From positions 30,369,379-30,433,378 of the forward strand of contig CM032132.1 in NCBI GenBank assembly GCA_018894105.1: DNA of 64,000 nucleotides, given 5' to 3'. The stretch's first letter is position 1; each line of letters starts with the position of its first letter. The notes below the pieces were generated by a model. That model was not told where the DNA came from, ran no database searches, and worked only from the letters and a program-made list of their open reading frames with translations. Positions 1 through 11,022 of the stretch are shown here, in pieces. Origin of the DNA: Jacaranda mimosifolia (taxonomy: Eukaryota > Streptophyta > Magnoliopsida > Lamiales > Bignoniaceae). The position numbers and the translations under genes were made by a program.

Positions 1-45
1 CACTATAAGTAAACTTGTTGAAATTTGTTTTAACTATATATATAA

Positions 46-1072
46 ACACATGGCACATTACACACCGCAAACAACATTTATGTACCAGGGAACTATCTGA
101 CATCGCTACTTTCTTATGTTCGGACGTATGTCCAGCCACACTACATTTTTACTAGGGTTGTAAACAAATATTCAAAAATTTGTTTACCGTTCGCATTCGT
201 ATTTGTTTATGCAAAATTTATCCACATTCGTTTAAAGCGGATATTATTAGTATTCGATTAGTAGATATCCAATTATAAATAGATACGGATATAATAAATG
301 CATATCTGATCCGTTTAATATCCGATCCGAATACATATTTATTAAATAATATATTATTTATACTTTTCGATAGAAATCTCATAATCCATATATGTATGTA
401 TATATATATAAATTATAATTGCAGAATTGAGAAGAAAAAAGAATAAATTTAAAAAATTATTGTAATATAGAGAAAAAATTGAAGAATAAAGTTAATCAAC
501 ATAATTATTGTTGGTTAATTTTATAATTAATACTTAAATGCCATTATTATTAATAAGCACTAACAATCAATTATAAAATTAATTATTAATTAAAAATTAT
601 GCTATTTGTTTGATTGCTTTAGTTTTAATGAAATTGTATGGTTTCTTCTATTAATTAAGATATGTATTTATTATAGGTTCATAAATTCATGTATTTGGAT
701 ATTTGTAAATGGGTATATAAATAATTATCATCGAATATGAATATAAAATAATAATTCGAATACGGATAAATTTAATAAAATATAAATGCATCTGGATAAT
801 TATAATCGAATATGAATATATCCAAATTCGATCGATATCCGATGGTTACGAATTTGGATATCATTTTTAAATATCCATCAAATTCGTATCCGTATCCAAA
901 TATTCAAAAAGTTAAACAGATACAAATATGAAAATAGTGTATTTGATCTGTTTAATATCCGTTTACGCCCCTAATTTTTACACACAGATATATAGCCGAC
1001 CTATCTAATAATGGGACAGGAGGGGATGCCCCAATAGCTCCTATTGTCATCGAGGACTCTGAGGAGGTTTGA
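46..1072 (+). pseudogene. 3' coding remnant interrupted by a MITE
   Basis: An open frame runs from 46 to 152 and, once the MITE and one copy of its target duplication are ignored, continues in the same frame from 974 to a TGA at 1070-1072. The encoded tail is about 65 residues and ends in an acidic stretch (PIVIEDSEEV, then stop). The putative exon could begin after the AG at 87-88, since a stop lies just upstream at 43-45. I do not recognise the family. It could be the last exon of a gene lying to the left of the window, or the tail of another transposon. The support is the preserved frame across the insertion site plus protein-like composition, so confidence is low. Confidence 0.3.
153..973. 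mobile_element. hAT-type non-autonomous TIR element (MITE), 821 bp
   Basis: The ends are inverted repeats of about 17 bp: TAGGGTTGTAAACAAAT on the left and, read on the other strand, TAGGGGCGTAAACGGAT on the right. They are flanked by a perfect 8-bp target duplication, ATTTTTAC, at 145-152 and 974-981. An 8-bp duplication with TAGGG-type ends is the hAT superfamily signature. The interior is AT-rich, made of repeated GATATCCG/CGAATATGAATAT motifs in both orientations, and has no transposase frame. Confidence 0.85.
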
Positions 1073-1778
1073 TCATCCACTGCAGCCACGACTACCCCTT
1101 TGCCTACTCCCCCACGACCATGATGTTCGATTTATGTGCTTTGTACTGTAACTAATATTGACTCTTCTTCTTCACGACTGTATCTTTTACTTACCATTCC
1201 ATTATTTGGAAAAATGTTCTTCGTGGTATTTTCATCTATTATTATAATTGGTTCTCAATGGTATGAATTATAGTTTAGGACTATATTTCTTAGTGCACTG
1301 TGCAAAGTTATGCATATGTTCACTGTGAAATCAAAATGTATTTTTCATGTAAGATTTTTTGTGATGATTTTCATATTGGCTTGATTTTATTTTATACCTA
1401 TTGTGTAATTATGTCCCTAACATATTTGTACTATAGTAGATTATAAGTATTGAAGTCCTTTTATTTGTGTTGGACTTCTTATAACCAAAATTTCTATTTA
1501 AACACACGTATTTTGTATGTGACTATTTATCAATTTTTTCTCTACTTTTTTTTTCCTAAAATTTTTAACATCAAGATTACTATTTTATTATACAAATAGT
1601 TTTTCTTGTTTTAATCCACTATCCACCAACTTATTTACCAAAAATAAAAAAATTAAAAACAAATTAATCAACTATATTTAATATATATATATATAAACAA
1701 TATATAATAAACTATATAATCATTCAACCAATCATTACTAATTTATATTACTATCATATCCAATCATCACATTTACAT

Positions 1779-1815
<37 letters not shown>

Positions 1816-2040
1816 ATACATATTTTATCATTATCCTTACAATGAAAAAATTACTCGGTTCCATTTTTATCTCAAAAATCCAACAAAATAAGTATTGATT
1901 TGATCGCTAAAATAAAAAATACCTCCCCCCGAAAATATAAAAAAATATACCAAAACCCTCCAAAATAATTTTCTAACTATTCTACAAAATATATACAAAC
2001 ATCTATCGCATACCCCAACCCCACTCCCAAAATTTATTCT
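1073..2040. other. AT-rich non-coding stretch with a microsatellite
   Basis: No supportable gene. The sequence is strongly AT-rich, with a compound (AC)n(AT)n microsatellite at about 1779-1815. Open frames on the - strand near 1867-2040 are low-complexity extensions of the element E remnant next to it. Confidence 0.6.
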
Positions 2041-2069
2041 CCCAAAATATATAGTGGTCTGTCGAGATT

Positions 2070-3560
2070 GGTACCACCTCGCTGAGTGTAATCTACTTGA
2101 TGAACAATTCATCTGTGTCTGGTGTTGGTACAACCAATCCATTTCGAGTATCAAGTCATAATTCTGAATAGACATTTCTATGAGATCAGTTGGATACTCT
2201 CTGTCCCCAATCTTAACTGGGCAAGCTCAGTATATGGTGTTAGTTATTAATCCCGCCCTTAAGGGTCTTTATACTTTTGATTGATAGGCAATGCTTTCAG
2301 GCTGTGGATTTAGTTTATGTGAGAAATGCATAGATATAAAAGAATGAGTAACTTGGTTATACAATGTCTTACCAGTAGTTCGATAGATAAAAATCATACG
2401 TTCAATCACATCATTAGGGTCCGATGCATCCTCTGTAGTTAGGGCATATGCTCGAATACGAACTTTTAGCTTTCCAATGGTTGCTGCTATCCCTTTCCGT
2501 TTAGGCATCCTTGGTGCAGTGGTTCTAGACTTGGGGTAGTCTCGAGCATAGTGCTAATCATTACCACATAGTATGCATCATCTCTGCTTTTTCCAGCAAC
2601 CTGATTTATTATGATTTGTATCTCCACTGAATCCACAACTCTTTTGAGGCATCCCATGTATAGGGTTTGTGGTCCTACTCGTCAGATATGAATGCTGACT
2701 GGCTGGCCCAATTTGAAGTTTTGGATTTTTTTACCCAAACTGCTCTTCCTACTTGTTGGCATTCTTCTTCGCTCATCTTTATCGTCTATTTTTTGAATCT
2801 TGCGGAATTCAGATTTTACTTTTAGTTATTTACTCACAGCCCTATTGAAGTTTGGCAGATCACATATAATAAGGGCCTGCCTAATCTCCAGTTGGAGTTA
2901 TTCCATGAATTTGTGGATCTGTTGCTCCTTATCCCCCAATACATGGGTTGCATACTGCATTAGTTGATTGAATGTGGCCTCATACTAACTTAGTAATGCA
3001 ATTTTTCGCATCAAGTCCATAACTAGGCATGCTTGACAACATGTCACACAATTTTTTCCATAAACTCTCGTATAAAATTCCCCCTAGTTCGCTGAGTTCC
3101 TTCCATGGTCCACCTCTTGTCTACCATATTCTACAAATTATGTACAGGACCCTCCAAGAGAAATATAGCATACCTAACCTTCTGTTCATCTGGATAGTGT
3201 AGGGTACTTAATATTTTTTCTAAGTTCTCAACCCATGCCTCTGCTTTGCGGTAGTCTTGCTCTCCCAGGAACTTTAGGGGGCTAAAGATGAAGGAATTAT
3301 TCTAGTATGGGATCCTCTATAAACTCCTCATTGGCTCCAGCTCTATTTGCTTGCCCCTGCTATTGGCATGAATGAATTGTTGCCACATTATGAACATGGG
3401 TTTTGCCTATTGCCCCATGATTAGCTGATTTGCTGGAGGATTCTACACACTTCTTCCTCAGGTATCTATTATTTTGGAACAGAAGCCTGTCTCTTTGGGA
3501 CATTCTGAGTGTTAGCTAGTCTGCCAGGCGGTCTCCTGCATCGCCCCGATCGGGCCTTTG
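2070..3560 (-). pseudogene. Element E gag-protease remnant
   Basis: The - strand carries a degenerate Gag. Recognisable pieces are the capsid-type segment YEATFNQLMQYATHVLGD at about 2900-2985, and a double CCHC-type zinc-knuckle region at about 2520-2640, in which one finger has lost a cysteine. Next comes the linker AYALTTEDASDPNDV at about 2390-2450, then the end of the aspartic protease (YDLILEMDWLYQHQ) at about 2115-2165. Several stops and frameshifts break it. Gag would package element RNA and the protease would mature the polyprotein. Nothing beyond the protease survives. Confidence 0.7.
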
Positions 3561-4144
3561 TGTGTGCTTGTGAGCCTTCGCGTAAAGCCATCATTATCTT
3601 AATCTTGCTCAAATTTTATAGTATTTCTTAACATGCAAAACCAATAAGGATCACAAAATAGCATGTAATGTTATTATTAAATCTTTTCCACTTTTCCTTT
3701 CTTTACTTTTGCATTCAAGGGTATTTAATGAATTATGGTACAAAATTTTCAACACAAGAGGGGTATTATTCATTCGACAAGCTACAAAATAAGGTTTTCA
3801 TTAGATATTCGAGGTAGCATTAGCAATTCACTTGCATTGGTATATACAAATTCAAAAGTAGCTAAGTTAACTATCTAGCTAGTTGGGAAACAAAATAACT
3901 AGGTCTCAGTTAGGGATTAAATTGCTACAAACTAGGCTAGCACTAATCTACTATACAGTAAGTTCAATTTTTACAGGCTATTGCTTAGGTAAACATACAT
4001 ATGTACATATATATTCATACACACACAAGGACTCTACTCCTCAGTCCTCAATATCTATAATATCTGATTACACATCCTCCTCCTTAGGATTTATTCCCAT
4101 CTCTTCATCCTTCTCTCATTCCTCCATGATCTCATCACCTATGC

Positions 4145-4669
4145 CCTCTCTTTGTGGCTTTTTTACTAGAGGAAACTCCTCCTATGGTGTCTCCTCCTCG
4201 GGATCCTCCTCAAGCACATCCTCGGGGTTTTCCCCAGGCACCTCCTCGATGTGTACTTTTCCTTTCATTCCCATCTCGGGGGATAGACGTACTCCATGGT
4301 GACTTGCTTCTGAAGCTGCCATGCCATTAGCTATTTGATTAATCATGTTTCCATATTACACCATTAGGTTCCTAACCTTGTCTATGATGGTATGACTTAA
4401 GGAGACTACCTTTCAATTGTCCGACTCAAGAACCCTAAAAGAGTAATCTACATAACCTCGCATTGCATGAATTTCTCAATTTGGCTTTCTGCTAACCTCT
4501 TTTTTTCTTTATTGAGCTCAGCTAAGGTCTCATCGTGCTATTGAATCAATCTTTTCAAGTGGAGATTTTTGGTGCATTTCATTTCTAATTCACATGCCAT
4601 TTCTTCAACTTGACTCTCATACTTCCGGCATAACTCTAGGAGTCTCAATCTCTTATGTTCTGGGTCCAT
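4145..4669 (-). pseudogene. Element E ORF0, charged coiled-coil-like frame between LTR and gag
   Basis: On the - strand an ATG at 4669 opens a frame rich in Glu, Lys, Leu and Arg (for example KYESQVEEMACELEMK and ELNKEKKRLAE), which looks like a coiled coil. It is broken by several in-frame stops. Further on it reads D-K-V-R-N-L-M-V-stop-YGNMINQIA, then HIEEVPGENPEDVLEEDPEEE. The same order (I-D/R-M/YG/I-D-or-N-Q, then HIEE-I/V-P, then an acidic tail) occurs in the frame upstream of gag in element A (23654-24305). No function is known to me. The matching position and motifs argue for a shared accessory frame. Confidence 0.5.
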
Positions 4670-5046
4670 AGTCTTGTCCCCCCAGGCTCCTTCCCTTTTC
4701 TATGTTTGTTTACCATCCTTCAACATATAAGTTTGTCTTTTCATTATCACACTAGATAAATTTCCTTTCCAAAATCTTTTTAAATCACATTGAGGCCTTT
4801 CATTTGTCACACAAAATACCCAAGTAATCTACCTTCATTCTAAAGTCTGATGTTCGACTTTCAGAAAAGAAGATTATATACTAGTCGGGCATCACATGTA
4901 TAATCTTTCTCTGCTAGTATCGAACATTTTTAAAAATCCGCATCCTAGATGTCCCCTAATCAGGCATATTCTCCACTAATCCCACTAATGTTAATACAAG
5001 AATCACTCCTACATGATATGCAAATTTATATCATCGCTAAACCGAA

Positions 5047-5058
5047 GTTCTGATGCCA
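5047..5058 (-). promoter_or_regulatory. Element E primer-binding site
   Basis: The - strand reads TGGCATCAGAAC, two mismatches from TGGTATCAGAGC, the usual plant initiator tRNA-Met primer site. It lies a few bases inside the 5' LTR end. Confidence 0.65.
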
Positions 5059-5065
5059 CTTCGGT

Positions 5066-6723
5066 AGCACCCCAACCACGGTAAAGGGACTTGACTTGGG
5101 ATACTACACATTAACACCTAATCCAATGCACCACTAGACAAATGATCACAATAAAATTTAGCTACAAAACCCATAGATACACAAAAAATTTACATATGAT
5201 AAGATAGTTTCAAGCTTACATCAATCTTAATGTTTAAATTTTAGAGGTCCTACATAGCTAGTCGCTAGACACAAAACTATTTACATTGATCTCGAGCACG
5301 CTCAAACCTCCTGCCTTTCTTTAGACCCCATATGGGAAAAAGAATCATGAAACATACAAGAGATATAAGTTCTAAGGACTTAGTGAGAGGTTAGAGATAG
5401 GGAAAGACAATAAAACAACAAAATCATAAAACTATCAATAAGAAAACTCATTCAAAATGAAATCAACAAGACTAGTTGAAAGGAATTAGAATCGATCATG
5501 TAATACTTACAGAGTATGAGAATAAAGATAACAATGCAAAGTTAAAAATAGAATGACCACATAAAGCTCATTAACAAGATTTAAAGCTAAACAATTAGAG
5601 GAACTATTGGCGGTCTCTAACTTTATTACTCCCCAGAATGAATCAAAAGAAAGGGCTTCCTTATTCTTCCTAATTAGCAGATTTGGGTCCCCACTTTAAT
5701 TTATACTAAATTCGTACTTACTCACTCCGGCCCATAATCATAAATTTAGTCTAAACTACTCAAATTTTACATCAAAACTTGCTCAACACTTCAATTATAT
5801 CAAATCGGGAAACATTTAAATGTATTATTGAAATTTACCAAATCAATCAAATTTTGAACCAATTCATAGTCAGAAGTCAACATCCATACGTTTAGGGTGT
5901 CATTCAAAAGTTGTTGTCCTCCAGCCGCTGGCCATCAGACCTCCATTATGCGCCATCGTTAGAATCGGGTCACAACACACCAATCGATCGGGCTTTTCAC
6001 TCTTAACAGAACCCTTTAATCAATTTGTAACCCTGACCTTGAATTTCTAGTTAATTTGCTATGAAATAGTGAACTCGCCACCGGCTGCTGCCACAACAAT
6101 TCTCAAATTTCTTCTTTGCTAGTGATTGAAGCTAGAAATTAAGGTTACCAATCTCTTATACTCACCAAGCTTGTTAGTTTCGACCCCCTGGCTATGACCA
6201 ACAGCTGCTGGAGACATCGCAACCTCCACAACCCACTTTGCTCACCTTTGACCTTTGTTTCCTGTCGTTCTATCGATTGTTTTGGGATGATTTTGGTATA
6301 GTTGTGTTTGCTATGAAGAGGGGAAGGAAATGGGTGGGTTGGTTTTGAAATTTTCGGGGCTAACAAGAGAGTTTCGGTGACAAGTTGTAGGATGCTATAT
6401 CTGAAATATTGAAGAAAAATGGGGTTGGGGGGATGCTATTTATATTTTCAAATTTTAGAATTTACAAAAGGATCCCAAAACTTCCTCTCAGCTTTCAAGT
6501 TGATCCATTGACTTTCTAGTACCTCACATTGATCCTCCTCTCTTTCAATTTACTCCCTTAGCTTTTCTCTTTTACGAATTAGCCCTACAAACATTTTTAG
6601 TTTTGCGATTAAATCTTATTTAAATTAATTTAATTTAATTAATTTTCTGGTGCCTAATTTTTCTTAATATTCAATTGAGACCCTACGGATTTTTTCATAT
6701 TTAGAAAATTCAAGGGTTCTACA
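5066..6723 (-). repeat. Element E 5' LTR
   Basis: The LTR begins on the - strand with TGTAGAACCCTTGAATTTTC, a variant of the TGTAACACCCC start of the other Tekay-like LTRs here, and ends about 8 bases before the primer site. The right edge (6723) is clear; the left edge is good to about 5 bases. It contains a TATAAATA box on the - strand at 6437-6444, so the transcript would start near 6405. It is about 1.66 kb, half the length of the LTRs of A and B. There is no second LTR copy in the window. Confidence 0.65.
6437..6444 (-). promoter_or_regulatory. TATA box of element E LTR
   Basis: TATAAATA on the - strand, about 280 bp into the LTR, a normal distance for a U3 promoter. Confidence 0.5.
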
Positions 6724-6730
6724 AGGCGTT

Positions 6731-6768
<38 letters not shown>
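6731..6768. repeat. (TTG)n microsatellite
   Basis: An uninterrupted TTG/GTT array of about 12.7 units, immediately outside the 5' end of element E. Confidence 0.95.
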
Positions 6769-6843
6769 CTTAAATGTTTGATTTAACCCAAGTTTCTTTG
6801 CACTATATAAATGATGGAAATAAAATAAAGTTGTGGTCTCGGA

Positions 6844-7184
6844 GCCCGTTTTGTTTTGTTTTTATTTTTCTATTTCATATTCAACATTTTTAAAATTTGA
6901 AAAGATAGTTAAAGAAAATAAATTGAAAATAAGTTTATATTTAGAGAAAATAAATTGAATATAGGATTTTGTATGTTGTAGGTGGAAAGAGATAGTAATA
7001 ATGAAAATGCAAAGAAGAGATATATAGATTGTTAGGAAAAGATATATATGTTATTGGGGAATATGTTTTGAGATAAAAATAAGTTGGAATTTAATTTTGT
7101 GAACATGGTGTTGATTTATTAATAATTCATTTTTAAATAGTGAAAATGAATGAAAATGAGTTTAAAAACATAAACAAACGAGCC
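6844..7184. mobile_element. Probable TIR MITE, about 340 bp
   Basis: The left end reads GCCCGTTTTGTTTTGTTTTT. The right end, read on the other strand, is GGCTCGTTTGTTTATGTTTT. These are imperfect inverted repeats of about 22 bp around an AT-rich, frame-free core. The GCCCGTTTGTTT-type end is common in plant MITEs. I see no clear target duplication, so the superfamily is unassigned. Confidence 0.45.
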
Positions 7185-7754
7185 ATTAGTCTATGCCTTC
7201 ATAAAAAGTGGGCGCAACCCCCCGAGTTATGGTAAAAAATTAAAGTGGGGTCAACTACGGTAGCTTTCAATTTTCTTTTCGTTTAGTAACATTTTAAATT
7301 AGCCAGAATGTAACATATAATAGGCTCAACTAATCAAATTTCCTATTTCAATATATGATAGAAAAATAAATCAAACTATTCGATATTTGATTTGAAATGA
7401 ATTATTAAAAATTTGCTTGAGCTAAGTTTCATAAAATATAACGAATCAAACTTGAACATAGATATTTTGTTTGACAAGATATAAACTAAAGCTCACCTCA
7501 AGCTTGTTTTGATTAGTAAAAGGACAATAGAATGTATAAAATATCAAGTTGTGCGGCTTGATTTTTGTTCAAGCGCTTGGTTAAGGTTTAATTCAATTAA
7601 CAACTGATATCAAGTTCAATTTTTTCTTTTTTAACAAAACTTGATTAAAAATTCAAATAAGTTTGAATTAACTTGTTCGACTCGACTTAATCAATTCACA
7701 ACCAGCCTAAGTATTTACAATATATATCATGACCTCTTTAATTAGTCTTGTGAT

Positions 7755-8270
7755 GTATATGTAATTAGTTGATTCACATGATTACGACAATTCTTTTCAT
7801 AAAGTTAGATTTTAATGCAATAATCCGATTCATATAATTTCCAAACTCCAAAAATGTGTAAAGTACATTTTAGGTCATCCAAACTTGATTAACCATCCTA
7901 GTATAAACCTGAAAAATCGACGTATCGCATGCTTGCAAGTGATTGATACACTTCAAGACGGAAAACTCATCTTTCACTTTGTGGTACCAATTTTATCTTC
8001 TGGGAGAACAATTGTTGCTCAAAAAAGGTCATTTAACTAATTTTATGTTACCTATAATTGGCGCAATGATAACATGAAAATTTAGGATGCATGAATCATC
8101 ATCCACATAGTGGTTCATATATGGATCACCTCACAAAGGATACCAAGCAAGTAGAAGGTTAGGTTTTGAGATTATAGTACTTGTGAAAGTTTATATGGGC
8201 CCATATATGTAAAGTAAATAAACAACTATTAGTTCATGAACCTAATGTAATTATATATGAGGCCAAAATC
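7755..8270. repeat. Upstream segment duplicated at 13041-13440
   Basis: Parts of this segment recur in the same order at 13041-13440: a TTCA-TGATTA-GACAATTCT block, TTCCAAACTCCA, a GTGGTTxATxxATGGAxxACCT block, and AAGGTTAGGTTT-GAG-TTATAGT. Similarity by eye is roughly 60-70% in these blocks. It looks like an old tandem duplication of DNA upstream of SWEET copy 1. Confidence 0.5.
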
Positions 8271-8448
8271 AAACAAATATAAAATCTATGTGTTCTATAC
8301 GAATTGATTATTTGTAACGAGTCATCATGAAGGGTATGATGATAATGATATTTGCAAATTAATCACATAAAATTATTAGAAACGATGTAAGTAATTAAAA
8401 AAAATAAAAGAATATTACTTCATGAATCTGCCGTGAGAAGAGGCGAAA

Positions 8449-8820
8449 AACAAATAAATATAACATCCATGTAGTTGGACCAGTTGGCCTAGCAGTAACT
8501 AACAAATCAATTAGATAAATATCATTAAAATTGAAATGTGTACAGCAAATAAATGATTAATATATAGTTCATGAACTCTACAAAAGAGTGAGACATAAAG
8601 TCTATAAATATAAACGACTTGCCAAAAACTGACAAATCAATCAGATAAATATCATAAAAATCGATAATGTAAAACAAATAATAAAAATTAGTATTCGTTA
8701 TAAATCCGATAATCAACACTACTAAATTGAAAAATAAATAAATATAAAATTTACGTGGTTCAACCATCAACCTACCAGCAAAACTGACAAATCAATGAGA
8801 TTAGTATTATTAAAAATCTT
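8449..8820. repeat. Three degenerate tandem repeat units upstream of SWEET copy 1
   Basis: The core ACAAATCAATxAGATAAATATCAT occurs near 8502, 8631 and (as ACAAATCAATGAGATTAGTAT) 8788. Each is preceded by an AATAAATATAAxATxxACGTGGTT-like stretch, giving a period of about 130-155 bp. The array ends about 140 bp before the TATA box. Confidence 0.5.
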
Positions 8821-8961
8821 TGATTCCTTAAGCTATAGGGGTAATTAATTACCATGTATCATCAAATCTTCTTTATCATACACTTAAACATGGTCAAATT
8901 TTACAGGCATTATGGCCAACCATTCAACTCATTTGCCACTACCCAACTGTATGGTTTCTAT

Positions 8962-8969
8962 TATAAATA
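8962..8969 (+). promoter_or_regulatory. TATA box of SWEET copy 1
   Basis: TATAAATA lies 107 bp before the ATG. The surrounding block (ACCCAACTG-ATGGTTTCT-A) resembles the block ahead of TATAAATA at 42620 in front of SWEET copy 2. A start of transcription near 9000 would leave a 5' leader of about 75 nt. Confidence 0.6.
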
Positions 8970-9075
8970 AGACTGCAATTTGCATATCAGATTCAAGTTT
9001 CTTTGAAATATTGTTTCAGGTATTCAAAGAATCTTCAAACGAAAAAAAAAAAAAAAACAGAAAAAACAAAGATAA

Positions 9076-11022
9076 ATGGCATTATTAAGTGTTCAAGACT
9101 TGGCTTTCATATTTGGTCTTCTAGGTAAGAATTATTAATTGTTAATCTTAGCTTAAGCTTTCAATTCATATAAGATATTTGAGTACTAGAAGCCTAACTT
9201 TTTGTTGCAATAAGTTGATTTATTTTCCAATTAGTGTTACAGTACGACTATTCTCACTTCTGATAATTTTACTTACTTGTGTAATGTGCATAGGTAATGC
9301 TGTATCATTCCTGGTATTTTTGGCACCAATGTAAGACCTATAATTAATTATCTAACAGTATTATCTTGGAAGTGCAAAATTTGTACTTATTAAATATGAA
9401 AATACATAGTATTAATTTGTTTAGATGATTGTTTCTTCATCTTTTTTTTTTTTTTTGGGTGGTTTCTAAACAGGCCAACATTTTACACAATTTGCAAGAA
9501 GAAATCATCAGAAGGGTTTCAGTCGATACCTTATTCAGTGGCATTCTTCAGTGCTTCTTTATTATTATACTATGCTTTGCTTAAGACGAATGCTTATATG
9601 ATAGTTAGCATCAACGGCATTGGATGTATCATTGAAACGATCTACCTCCTAATCTATGTAATATATGCATCCAAGAAGGCTAAGGTAAAACCACCTGGCT
9701 ACTCCAAAACCCTATATATATAATGATAGCGGTTGAGAAAATATTGAATGACGAGTGTGCATGTTTGCAGATTTTCACTATAAGATTGATTCTCATATTC
9801 AACGTTGGAGGTCTAGGGTTGATCATGCTCGTTTCTTTACTGGTTTTAAAAGGTCCCAACAGGGTTTCTTTAGTTGGATGGACGTGTGCTATTCTCAACC
9901 TGGCTGTATTTGCTTCTCCTTTAAGCATCATGGTAATTTTTCTTTTTTAAATTTCTATGATTTTGTTTTCATCAAAAGATTATCTTATTTATTCATTTCT
10001 TTCCTAAAAAATGGAAGTCATCCATATCACTAAAAGAAAAAAAAAGAAAAAAAAAATTAGTGACAAAATAGTAACACACAATCCAAAATTAAAGTTCTCA
10101 CTATTTATATATTTTAGGTGGCAAAATTTTTTATTTTGTCATCCCAATAGTATTTACAAATTTAATAATGACAATAATAGTGTATGAATTATCACCGTTG
10201 ATAATTAATGACACATTTATAGTGACAACATATACACAATAAAAATTATCATTAGCATTAGTAACAAATTTTTTTGTCAACAAGTTGTCACTATAGTGTG
10301 TTATATACTAATTGTAAATGGTGACAATTTAAGTGTTAGTATTACTATTATTAATCCATATTGTGACAAAATAAAAATTATTGCTACTTAAAAAACATCA
10401 TAAATGACAAAATAAATGCTCCTATCACGCAATATATATTATTATTGTCACTAAATATTATATCTTTTCAATATATATTCACTAGTTGAATGGAAAAAAA
10501 TAAAATAATTTTCACTTTAATAAATAGAAACTATGCATAGAGTTTTTATTTTTTAACTAGCTCTTCTTTTTTTTTTTTTTTTAATTTAATCTGGTTAAAA
10601 TTTTCATACAGAGACGAGTCATACGAACCAAAAGTGTAGAGTTCATGCCATTCACTCTATCATTCTTCCTCACCCTTTGTGCCACCATGTGGTTCTTCTA
10701 TGGATTCTTCATTAGGGACTACTACATTGCAGTAAGTGTTAAATAAATTTCTTGAAATTACTCTTTTTTTTTTTTTAAATTCTTTTCAATAATCTAAGAT
10801 ACTAATGAATTAATTTCAATTTTTGACTACTATTTTGAATTATGATCACAGTTGCCAAATGTTCTGGGGTTTTTGTTCGGAATTACTCAAATGCTCTTGC
10901 ACTTCATCTACAAGAACGCAAAGAAGAGGGTTGAAACAAATCTTGAGCTCAAGCCAAATAAGGATATTGAGAAGAACTTAAACTTCGAGGAGGCCATAGA
11001 TCTTGAGAACGTGTCCAAATAA
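9076..11022 (+). CDS. SWEET: SWEET sugar transporter, copy 1 (clade III, NEC1/SWEET9-10-like), six exons
   Basis: Exons 9076-9124, 9294-9330, 9474-9684, 9771-9932, 10612-10731 and 10852-11022 join to 750 nt, 249 residues. Every intron is GT-AG. SWEETs are seven-helix plasma-membrane or tonoplast uniporters that move sugars down their gradient; clade III members mainly export sucrose. Two MtN3/saliva triple-helix repeats are visible at about residues 10-98 and 132-217. Family landmarks are PMPTFYTI (29-36), SEGFQSIPY (41-49), YYALLK (61-66), N76, W180 and N196. The two Asn and the Trp line the sugar pocket in SWEET structures. The run [20 protein letters not shown] (161-180) points to the NEC1-like branch. 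Residue 142 is Asn and 176 is Cys, where AtSWEET13 has Ser at both by my alignment. The C-tail (about 218-249) is short and acidic/basic. The start has a good plant context (AATAAATGGC). Substrate and tissue are inferred from family only. Confidence 0.93.
10028..10460. mobile_element. CACTA-like insertion in intron 4 of SWEET copy 1
   Basis: Intron 4 is 679 bp here but 156 bp in copy 2. The extra DNA starts at CACTAAAAGAAAAAAAAAG (10028) and is filled with short GTGACAA/TTGTCAC/ATTAGTGACAAA motifs in both orientations, like the subterminal repeats of CACTA elements. I could not fix the right end; the last TTGTCACTAAATATTA motif is near 10450. No transposase frame. Confidence 0.45.

Larger units (their letters stand above)
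2041..6723 (-). mobile_element. Element E: truncated Ty3/gypsy Tekay-like retrotransposon
   Basis: Read on the - strand, the order is 5' LTR (6723 to about 5066), tRNA-Met-type primer site, an extra charged frame (ORF0), gag with zinc knuckles, and the start of the protease. The element stops near 2041 with no reverse transcriptase, integrase or 3' LTR. The gag-protease junction matches that of element C in the same window: both have an AYALT-EDASDP-like stretch ahead of the protease and an LILxMDWxYxH motif at the protease end. This places E in the same Tekay-type chromovirus group. Confidence 0.75.

Noticed and set aside
9723..10033. Two overlapping + strand frames inside SWEET copy 1
   Set aside because: The first is exon 4 read through its introns; the second is a shifted shadow of the same exon.
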